Shown here one piece after another: positions 24,781 to 34,240 of a stretch of 64,000 nt of DNA. The notes below the pieces were generated by a model. The model did no database searches. It was not told where the DNA came from and was given only the letters and a program-made list of their open reading frames with translations. Numbering within the stretch: the first letter of the stretch is position 1; the number at the start of each line of letters is the position of its first letter. The position numbers were made by a program, and so were the translations under genes. The stretch comes from Jaltomata sinuosa (Eukaryota; Streptophyta; Magnoliopsida; Solanales; Solanaceae): the NCBI GenBank assembly GCA_003996215.1, contig QJPP01001751.1, positions 124,001 to 188,000 on the forward strand. Direction: 5' to 3'.

Positions 24781-26667
24781 TCAAGACGATGTATAAGTTA
24801 TGAGGGAATCTATGTATTATCTTATACAGGATATAGAATGTGGAATAAGTAATACTTGTATAATTAATACATGAATAACTAATCCTTGCATAACTAATAT
24901 ATGTATAAATAATATATAGATTCCCTCATAACTAATATCTACATTACTAATACCTATATAACTTTAACTAGCTACCAAACGACCCCTTAGTGTTATAAAA
25001 AATAGAAAAATAGTGATTATTACAAATATTTTAAAGGTAATACCGACATCCGGAGGTCGATTTTATTCAAAATAATTAAATAAAAGTAAACTACCGACCT
25101 CCGGAGGTCGGTATTACCTTTAATTTTAATGAAAATAAAATTAATTATGTAAATTTAATATTACCGACATCCGGAAGTCAGTATTAATTTATTTTTTTTG
25201 TTTTTTATCTTATAAATAACTGTCCTCCGGAGGACGGTTTATTTAAAGTTATTAAAAATATTCCTTTTTTTTATTTTTTTATATTTAATTGAGATAAATT
25301 TAAATATTATTTTTTATTTACTAATTCGATACCGACTACAAGAGGTCGGTTTTTATTAATTTTATTTTTTCTGCGAAAATTTCCGACCATCGGAGGTCGG
25401 TATTTGGTTTTCCCTCATTATTTTCCCAAATAAACCGACATGTATTAATTATATTCAATGATCGTATATTAACTCATATGTACGTAATATACAACATATT
25501 CCATACTACTTGGTTATGGATTATATATCGATTGGTTAATTAGCTTTTGAATACGTACTATGTAGATACGCACATCACTAGACGAGACATATATTCAAGA
25601 CGATGGATCATTATTATATATAATATATAGGACTTGGTTAATTACATTTCTCAATGATCGTATATTAACTCATATGTACGTAATATATGACGTATCCATA
25701 CTACGTATTTGGATATGTATTATCGACCGGTTAATTAGCTTTTGAATACGTACTATATATATATATATACGTATATACATCACTAGACGAGACATATGTA
25801 TATTCAAGACGATGTATAAGTTATGAGGGAATCTATGTATTATCTTATACAGGATATAGAAGGTAGAATAAGTAATACTTGTATAATTAATACATGAATA
25901 ACTAATCTCTACATAACTAATACATGTATAAATAATATATAGATTACCTCATAACTAATATCTACATTACTAATACCTATATAACTTTAACTAGCTACCA
26001 AACGACCTCTTAGTGTTATACACAATAGAAAATAGTGATTATTACAAATATTTTAAAGGTAATACCGACATCCGGAGGTCGATTTTATTCAAAATAATTA
26101 AATAAAAGTAAAATACCGACCTCCGGAGGTCGGTATTACCTTTAAATTTTAATGAAAATAAAAGTAAAATACCGACCTCCGGAGGTCGGTATTACCTTTA
26201 ATTTTAATGAAAATAAAATTAATTATGTTAAATAAATAATACCGACCTCTGAATGTCGGTATTAATATTATTTTTATTTTATAATATAAATAAAATAATT
26301 AAATAAAAAATAAATACCGACTTCGGGAAGTCACTATGAGAATAATTTAAGGTAAATAAAATCAATTATGTAAATTTAATATTACCGACATCAGGAAGTC
26401 GGTATTAATTTGTTTTTTTGTTTTTTATCTTTCAACAAACCGACATCCGGAGGTCGGTTTATTTAAAAGTTATTAAAAATATTTCTTTTTTTCATTTTTT
26501 TATATTTAATTGAGATAAATTTAAATTTTATTTTTTATTTACTAATTCGATACCGACTACAAGAGGTCGGTTTTTCTTTATTTTATTTTTTTCTGGGAAA
26601 GTTTCCGACCATCGGAGGTCGGTATTTGGTTTTCCCGCATTTTTTTTCCAAATAAACCGACATCTTG
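24376..26667. repeat. Tandem duplication of the CACTA right interior (about 1.07 kb)
   Basis: The block 24376-25442 (two 190-bp units, a truncated foldback segment and the palindromic subterminal repeats) is repeated from about 25443 to 26667. The second copy has an extra palindrome-containing segment and is longer. The junction is visible at AAATAAACCGACATGTATTA, where right subterminal sequence runs straight back into array sequence. Confidence 0.85.
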
Positions 26668-26798
26668 AAGTCGGTTTTCTTAAGAAAATAAAATAATTTT
26701 TTGTTTTTAACAATACCAACTTCCGGAGGTCAGAAATTACCGACTTCCATAGGAGGTCGGTAATTTTGAGGTCGGTATTCGCAGTGTTTTTAGTAGTG

Positions 26799-26994
26799 GT
26801 TGTCAAAAAGACTCCGGTATATGTGAATTTAGATAGCTTTGACATATCGACATAGTCATTTCTTGCGAAATTTCAAATATTTTACAAGAAATAAACTACG
26901 TGAAAAAAAATATTTGCTTCACAAATACTTCAAGACTTGTCTTAAGAGGTTCGACAAGTCGAGCACCCCAACAAACCCCGAAGCAGGGGGCATT
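26799..26994 (+). other. Right remainder of the LTR element interior with polypurine tract
   Basis: The retrotransposon interior resumes after the CACTA element and ends with the purine tract GAAGCAGGGGG (26980-26990), the second-strand primer site, four bases before the 3' LTR. Confidence 0.75.
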
Positions 26995-27624
26995 TGTAGA
27001 CAGTGAAGTTTTATTGATAAATGCATATTAAATTTTAAACTAAATCTTAAACTCATGATATGTTGATCGAGTCAAATTATTGATTTATAAAGTGGGACTA
27101 ATATTTAAGTTAAAATTATATGACTTAAATAAAGTCCAAATTACCTTTGGGTCAGTCTGTTAAGTCAACAAGACGAGCCCAACTCATGCTCTTCAAGCCC
27201 AAGGTCCTCTAAAATTGATTGGAGACCGAAATACCCCCAAAACCCTAGGTCACACCTATATAAAGGGGTCTTCATAAAACTAGAAAGGGACAGACATAAA
27301 TACATAGAAAAGCTCTACTCTTCAGTGGTGATCAGCAAGTCTTAAAGAAGTCTTCATCTCCAAGTGCTGAGCCGCAAGTTTTCATACCTCCACGATTGTG
27401 ATTAAAGCTTCGCTCCGCATTCGTGGTGAAAATCCAACAAATATTCTGTCAATCAAGAGAAAATCAAGGAACGTGAGTAGAAGAATCAGAGGGTTACATC
27501 TTTTCATAAGATTTTATAAAGATTGTAACCCCCGCACAAATTATTGAAATATAAATATTATTTTTTATCGCTATTTTTCCTTTCTTGATCGCATATTTTC
27601 ATGAACGAAACTTAGTCGTTTACA
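26995..27624 (+). repeat. 3' LTR of the gag-only retrotransposon
   Basis: 630 bp, homologous to 12570-13213 along its full length, with small deletions (for example near 27344). The TATA box is conserved at 27257-27264. Confidence 0.9.
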
Positions 27625-28014
27625 GACACCATATAAATATAATTTTTTTCTTTTAGCTATTTTTACTTAAAATTTACTATGTACATGACATTAATGATGA
27701 CTACCATAAATATTTTAATATTTTATTTTATACATAATATTTTTTTAAAAAAATATTAATACATAATATTTGAGTATGACTATTATATAGGGGTAATTTT
27801 ACAAAGAGTGTACTGCTATAATGAATGTTATTACTGTTATAAGTAGAATGTTGTTATAGAGAAATAAAATATAACATGAAAAAACGGTGCTGGAGAAAAT
27901 CAAACCATTATAGTGAAATGCCCTTATAACAAGAGACAGTTATATAGAGGTCTGATTTTAATAATTCATTGATTGCTTTTGAGATATAGAATAGATTGAT
28001 GGAATGTACTTATC

Positions 28015-28262
28015 TACTCCCTCCGTTTAAAAAAGAACGATACGTTTTGACTTGACACGAAATTTAAGAAAATAAAGAAAACTTTTGAATCTTGTGATTT
28101 TAAATTAAAGATATGTAAAATGTACCAAAATGTCTTTAATTTTGTGGCTTTAAACATGTCATGTAAAAAGTTGAAATTAAAGAGTTGTTAAATAAGAAAA
28201 ACGTCATTTTTTTAAACAGACTAAAAAAAAAGTCTGTCATTCTTTTTAAAACGGAGAAAGTA
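28015..28262. mobile_element. Stowaway-like MITE
   Basis: The left end TACTCCCTCCGTTTAAAAAA pairs with the right end, reversed TACTTTCTCCGTTTTAAAAA. The interior (TTTTGACTTG, AATTTAAGAAA, CTTTTGAATCTTGTG) closely resembles the MITE in MATE intron 5. Confidence 0.85.
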
Positions 28263-28401
28263 TTAAACAAAATTGATAAGTATTATTTATAAAAAAAAAA
28301 TACGAGAATATCAAAATACAATAATTATATTTTAGTAAATCTTAAGGACGTCTTTAAAATTAACTAATGGGCTATCTCAAGATCACGAGTTTACAAAATT
28401 A

Positions 28402-28592
28402 CGAGGGTATTTAGATTGACTTATTTAAAGTAGCTTATAAATTTTTAGTTTTTAGCTTATTTTTATATTTTTTTAGCCTAAAAATTAGTGTTCAAAAATA
28501 CTTTTTGTCTTACCCAAATATCTCAAAAAGTAAAAAAAAAATGCTTAAAACTAAAAGCACTTAAAATAAGTCAATCTAAACCACCTCTATAT
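28402..28592. mobile_element. Small foldback MITE, unclassified
   Basis: About 190 bp with inverted ends sharing TTTAGATTGACTTATTT and AAGT(A)GCTT. No coding. The target duplication was not resolved, so I do not assign a superfamily. Confidence 0.65.
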
Positions 28593-28680
28593 TTCTCTTT
28601 TCAGTTTCTTCTTTGATTAGTGAAGACTAATTACCTATAACAACAATTATTTACTTATATTTTAATATTTTTTAAAATGA

Positions 28681-29002
28681 TACTCCCTCTGGTTCATATT
28701 AAGTGAATTTTTGAGGTAATGCACACTTTTTAAGAAAAATATTTTAGGACATAATTTAAATACTACTTTTCACCACTACTCTTTTGATTATTCTCAAATT
28801 ATTCTTAAAATAGAAATAGTACTTTTCGTAAGTAGTGTAATTTATCACCTAGAAAATATAAAGTAATAGTTAAGAAACTCATTAAAAGGAAGGACAAAAA
28901 TGAAAAAGAGTTTCAATAATTCTCTTAAACTTTGAATAATTCACTTATTTTAAATAATAAAAAAAAGTCTCAAAAATTTACTAATATGAATTAGAGGGAG
29001 TA
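28681..29002. mobile_element. Stowaway-like MITE
   Basis: The left end TACTCCCTCTGGTTCATATT pairs with the right end, reversed TACTCCCTCTAATTCATATT. 322 bp, TA-flanked, non-coding. Confidence 0.85.
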
Positions 29003-29160
29003 AATTAACTAAAGTTTAATTTTGCCGATGATTAGTTTGCCTTTGGATTCTCCTTTCTTTTTGCTTTTTGCTTCCCCCTCCCCACAATTATCAACTCAAA
29101 GAAAAGTTAAAGCAAAATGTTTGACCACATCACATCAGAAAAGAAATATGTTTCCTTTTA

Positions 29161-31544
29161 GAGTGTGTTTGGTACGGATGAAAATATTTTTCTACTTTTT
29201 TGTATTTGATTGGTTAAAAAATATTTTATTTAGAAAAACAATCTCCTTAAAAATAAAAAAAAATGGAGAAGGGTCAAATATACCCATGTACTATTAGAAA
29301 TGGTTTAAATATATCTTTTATTATATTTTTGATCTAAATATATCCTTTCTGTTATACTTGGGGTCCAGATATACCTCTGTACTATTAAAAATAATTTAAA
29401 TATACCTCTCATTATACTTCAGTCCAAATATATCCCTCCCGATATACTTTGTGTCCACATATACCCTCCTGGCTCCTATTATACTTTTATGTTGATTAAC
29501 CCTTATTTTTGACACCCGCTCATTTAAATCATCTCAATTCCCTCCACTTTAAGTTCTTTTCTTTTTTAGTAATCTTATATTCTCTTTTCTTCTCTTTTTT
29601 AATGATCCGCTTCTAATGAATTCAAACTCTTTAAAGTTTTGCTCCACTTATTTTTGAATACTTTTCCGTTGACATTAATGATCTGTTTATCAGATATAGA
29701 AATTTTTTTCCTGTATTTATATATGGTAATCTTCCTTAGCTGATTATTTCAAGTATAAATTTTAATATATGATATTAGACCAAAAGATGATGGCAGAAAG
29801 AAAATGATTTTTCTTATTTATCAAAACTCCAAAAAAATCTGTAAAGAAGTTTATCTGATGTGAGGCCAAGAAAAGAGTTAAATGATAGGGGTATAAATTA
29901 TGAATATGTATATTATTTTTGTATGAATCGATCGAGGAAGTGGGTCGGAGATAGATTAAAGGGGTGAGTTTGTAAAGTAAATTGTGAAAATATTTACATT
30001 TGGTGATAGTTATTTTTATTTTGAAGCTCATCACGTGTTCATTTGTAAAAAATAAGGATAAATCACCTTTTTTAAAAAAAGGAAGAGGGGAGGGAAACGG
30101 GGGAGGGGGAGTTAAATCAACATAAAAGTATAATGAGGGATATATTTAGATCGAAAATATAATGGTAAGAGTATATTTGGACACAAAGTATATCAGGAGA
30201 GGTATATTTGGATTGAAAGTATAACAAGGGGTATATTTAAACTATTTCTAATAGTACAATGGTATATCTGGACCCAAAGTATAACGACAAGGGTACATCT
30301 GGACCAAAAGTATAATAAGGGGTATATTTAAACTATTTCTAATAATACAGAGGTATATTTGATCCTTCTCCGTAAGGAAAATGACTTTTCTAATGAAAAT
30401 AAGGAAAACAAGTTGCATTGTGTACTTCCACCCTTACAACTACACACTTACGCCCTCCCACCCCACCCCACCCCCGACAAACCGCCACCTAAACACCCAC
30501 CCCACCCCTCTACCCCTCTACCCCACCACCACAATTTTTTTTAAAAAAATAATTTAATTTTTTTAGAAAATAAATTTTAATTTAATTTTGGTATCCCCCG
30601 ACCCACCCCCACCACCTCCACCCCGCCCATCTCAATTTTTTTTTTGTATCCCACTCCCACTCCCAACCCCCACCCCTATCCCCGTCCCAATTTTTTTTTT
30701 TAAATTGATTTTTTTTAGAAAAAATAATTTCTTTTTTTATCCTACACCCACCCCACCTTACCCGGGCTTACCTTTTTTTATTAGTATTGAATTCATGTCA
30801 TTGTCGCTCATCATCCTTGTTAGAAAAGGAACAAGAAACTCTCTTTGTCTTTTCAGTCTTCGATTGATCCAGTAAAGAAGGAAGATAGGACCTAATACTT
30901 ATTTACCCGGGCTAGCGCCCTCTCTCTTCTGTGCCCTCTCTCTCTAGCAGAATGCTATCTGTTCTTATTCATATATTACCTTCCATTATAAAAAAAAACA
31001 CAAAAAAATGAAAAATGTTAAGATATTCTTAATGATATTCGGGCTTCTACCCAACAGAGTCTTTCATAACTGACCGACTAGTGAAAGGATAGCTGGACCC
31101 GTTGAAAGCCCCCCACCGCACCCACTCCAATTTTTTTTGAAAAAAAATTCAAAAAAATTCTTGAAAAAAAAATTTCAAAAAATTTTTTGGAAAGAAATTT
31201 CAATTTTTTATACCCTACTCCCACCTTACCCCAACCCCTCTATCTCTACCACTACCCTACCCCACCCTAACATACCCCCACCCCCACCCCCACAGCCGCA
31301 GCCACATCCTAAAATACATTTTCTACTCTCTATCCAAACACTAAAAAATATTTTCCAGAAAATATTTTTCACTCATCAACCAAACACTAGAAAATATTAT
31401 TCGAAAAAATATATTCCACTCATCAACCAAACACTAGAAAATATTATTTGAAAAAATATATTCCACTCACCAACTAAAAATAAAAAAATAAGTAAGAAAA
31501 AAATATTTTCTAGAAAAATATTTCCCTTCATACCAAATACAACC
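29161..31544. mobile_element. Tourist-like MITE carrying a nested foldback element
   Basis: Ends GAGTGTGTTTGGTACGG and, reversed, GGTTGTATTTGGTATGA, each followed by an AAAATATTTTTC-type sequence and flanked by the trinucleotide TTA (29158-29160 and 31545-31547), as in PIF/Harbinger-derived elements. The interior holds C-rich runs (CCACCCC, 30430-30770 and 31220-31300), repeated AACACTAGAAAATATT units near the right end, and an insertion at 29265-30371. Open frames in the C-rich runs are low-complexity and not genes. Confidence 0.65.
29265..30371. mobile_element. Foldback element nested in the Tourist-like MITE
   Basis: Ends GGAGAAGGGTCAAATATACC and, reversed, GGAGAAGGATCAAATATACC are inverted copies. 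Both arms contain several tandem, mutually inverted units of about 60 bp built on ACTATTAGAAATGGTTTAAA and TATACTT..GGTCCAGATATA. The loop (about 29500-30090) is AT-rich and non-coding. No clear target duplication was found. Confidence 0.8.
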
Positions 31545-31547
31545 TTA

Positions 31548-33460
31548 ATATATGTTAGAAATATCTTTGAGAGAACAATGAGGCCTAGATCAATATTTCA
31601 CTGTTTCAAGTCAACTCTCTCTTCCTTTTGCTTTTATTAGAGCACTTTAAAGGATAAATTACCTAAATAACTAAATATCTTTATCATATCTATTATTTTT
31701 TCTATCAGTTTATTTTAATTACTCAATATACCTCTTATCAGAAACTTCCTTCTTTATATCAGGTAAATCACCAAAGCAGATTCCTTATTTAATGGAGTAA
31801 TTTTTTTTATTTAATAGAGTAAATTACGCTCCTCCCAAATTTAAATCACCAAATCACGGTTAATCTATCTTCTCCCTCTTCCTTTTCTTTTCTTCTTCCT
31901 CTGCTAAAACTAATAATAATGAGTATATACATGAAAATGGAGGAAAAGAAGGTGAGTAGATAAGCTTTCGCTATGAATGACAAATGGAGAAAAGTGTAAA
32001 AAGATGTACTAGATTTAAGCAAATTTGAGCAATACCATCGGAAAGTCCAGAGATCAAGGACTAATGATCATCGTCGTGGCCTCCGTCGTATAATGGATAG
32101 CGAAGGGCTTATGAGTTACAGTGCTTCTGTTACGATGAAAGAAATGGTCAAAGTTGACTGAAAGAAAATGGTCAGATCTGGCCAAAAAACTCCATCTCCT
32201 CTGTGTCCATTTTCAGATCTGGCCGGAGTTTATATTATTTTTTTTGTGATTTTCTTGCTGGTTGAAAATACTAACTCCGGCAGATCTGTATTATTTTGTT
32301 TCCATGGCTGTTGTTACTGTATGAGAAGCTTTGTCTTGTGATATTTCTGTTTTTCTACTGGAACTTTGTGTTGTTTCGAAAGATTGTTGATATAGTGGGT
32401 GTCGTCGGGTGGCGGGTGCCATAGGGTGGCAAGGAGGAGGGTGAATGTATCTGCGTATCCATGTATCATAGTCTACTAATTTATATTGAATATGAAACTT
32501 AGAGTTTGTTCATGTACATACGAATATATCTCTGTCATATTTGTGTTTCTTCTTCTTCTTTTTTTAAGCATGTATCTATGCACATATACATGAATCAAAA
32601 ATTTTAACGGGGCAACTTGATACTAGATACATGTATTTTGGATTCACTATATGAAATTTATATTGGTTACATCAAATTAATACTGGATATGCTAGATTAA
32701 ATTGATTATGGATACATGTATTTTTGGATATACTATATGAAATTGGTACTGGATACATCAATTCATTATTATATTTGATACATCAAATTAATACTGAATT
32801 TACTGTATTTTAAAATAATATATGAAATTGGTACTGGATAAATCAGATTAATACTAGATACATACAAACATATATATGAAATTAATATTAGATACATACA
32901 AATAAATACATGAAATTTATACTAGATACATATAAAGATATACATGAAATTAATAATAAATACATATTAAAATATACATCAAATTAATACTAGATACATA
33001 TAAAATGATACATTAGATGAAAAGTAATCAAATTACATAACCAATATCTACATGTTTCCGTCTTATATTAATGAAATTAATGAATTTATTATTTTTGAAA
33101 AGTAAAAAAAATAAAATTAATCAAACATATATACATACCTTGATTTTCGTCGTATATTAAGGGATTTGATTAATTAAAATTTTCATAATTACTTGTCCAT
33201 TATCTGAGATACATACAATCAGCTTGAAATATGCATCTATCCTATATATGAAAAGTGATAAAAAAAATGTAATTAAGTAAACTAGTGTCTTAAAAAGTAA
33301 TGAGATTTTAAAGATGTGAGTTTTATGTTAGTTACCCACTTTAAAATGTACAAACTTGTTCCACTTAACTCTTCTAAGCCCAAAAATGAATCTCTTCTTC
33401 TAAATGAGGTGACCATTAATCTTTGCAGTTTAGTTCTACTGGTGCTTTTCACATGTTCTA
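31548..33460. other. AT-rich region with GATACAT minisatellite
   Basis: From about 32610 to 33010, fifteen or so variants of GATACAT..ATGAAATTAATACTA recur every 25-35 bp. The stretch 32030-32460 is less AT-rich (repeated AGATCTG motifs, a GGGTGGC run) and has no open frame worth calling. It may be an internal part of a larger transposon whose ends I could not find. Confidence 0.45.
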
Positions 33461-33501
33461 GAATATATATATATATAAATATATATATTATATATATATA
33501 T

Positions 33502-33550
<49 letters not shown>

Positions 33551-33575
33551 ATATATTATATATATATATATTAAT
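33461..33575. repeat. (TA)n microsatellite
   Basis: More than 100 bp of almost pure TA dinucleotide with a few A or T interruptions. Confidence 0.95.
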
Positions 33576-33856
33576 CTGTGTCACCAGCATCAGTTAGAGA
33601 CATGAACCACACACATCACATAAACTTAACTCACCAACAAAGAAATAAATAAAAAAGACACCAATGGTTAATGGAACTATAAATGCAGACGAATTTGATA
33701 ACCCCACACATTTATTATCAATAAATTAAGGTCCAGAAAATTAAGGAAACACCATATTCATTTTGTACGTCCATATCATGGGATGAGAAAAGAATTCTGT
33801 GAAATTTAAAAAGTTAATAAAACTTCTTTTGACTAATATAATACAGAGTATCAAAT

Positions 33857-34122
33857 TACTCCTTTTGTCTCATATAAGTTGGTCATTATACAAAAAATAG
33901 TTATTCCATATTAATTGATCATCTTACTAAATCAAGAAAACATTAATTAAATTTTTTTCATATTACTCTTGCAATTAATTCTTTTTTAAAGTATTCACAC
34001 TTGTTTGTACAGTTCCAAAGAAGTTTCTTAAGTGATTGATTAGTAAAACTATCTTTTTATTTATAATTTTTTAATATACATATATAAAAAAATTGATCAA
34101 CTAATATAAAAGAAAGAAAGTA
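33857..34122. mobile_element. Stowaway-like MITE
   Basis: The left end TACTCCTTTTGTCTCATATA pairs with the right end, reversed TACTTTCTTTCTTTTATATT, followed on both sides by AGTTGGTCA/AGTTGATCA. Confidence 0.75.
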
Positions 34123-34240
34123 ATTTTTTTTCCTTCAAACGACTAAAGATACCAAAAGGTAAATTAATTATTGTCCCTAATGGATTTGGATGGTATCAAA
34201 AAGCACATTAAACGACACTTTCACATGACAACTTCATAAA

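Larger units (their letters stand above)
20234..26798. mobile_element. CACTA (En/Spm-type) transposon, apparently non-autonomous
   Basis: Starts CACTACTAGAAAAACAG and ends, reversed, CACTACTAAAAACACTG. It is flanked by the 3-bp target duplication GTT at 20231-20233 and 26799-26801. Subterminal regions (20255-20945, 25040-25430, 26060-26790) are crowded with the palindrome CCGACCTCCGGAGGTCGG and one- or two-base variants, the expected organisation of transposase-binding repeats in this superfamily. No transposase domain is recognisable in the 6.6-kb interior, which holds tandem arrays and a CAG-rich exon-like segment. It inserted into the interior of the LTR retrotransposon. Confidence 0.92.
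12570..27624 (+). mobile_element. Non-autonomous Ty3/gypsy-like LTR retrotransposon, gag but no pol, with nested insertions
   Basis: The two long terminal repeats (12570-13213 and 26995-27624) both start TGTAGACAGTGAA and end CTTAGTCGTTTACA. They are flanked by perfect GACAC copies at 12565-12569 and 27625-27629. A primer-binding-site candidate starts at TGG 13217, and a polypurine tract (GAAGCAGGGGG) lies at 26980-26990. The interior contains a decayed gag and then several kilobases of repeats. No reverse transcriptase, RNase H or integrase was seen, which resembles gag-only or large-derivative elements mobilised in trans. The two LTRs differ at roughly 8% of positions in the first 340 bp by eye, so the insertion is old. 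A LINE fragment and a CACTA transposon later inserted in it. Confidence 0.9.
12376..27957. mobile_element. MITE split by the LTR retrotransposon
   Basis: The left end (12376 onward, AGTCAGACATTTTTATAATG) and the right end near 27957 (reversed: AATCAGACCTCTATATAACT) are inverted copies. Removing the 12570-27624 retrotransposon and one GACAC copy leaves a unit of about 520 bp rich in inverted TATAGTGA/GTTATA motifs. The terminal boundaries and target duplication are not resolved. Confidence 0.5.

Noticed and set aside
30359..31451. Proline-rich open frames
   Set aside because: They come from CCACCCC runs within a MITE; composition alone explains them.
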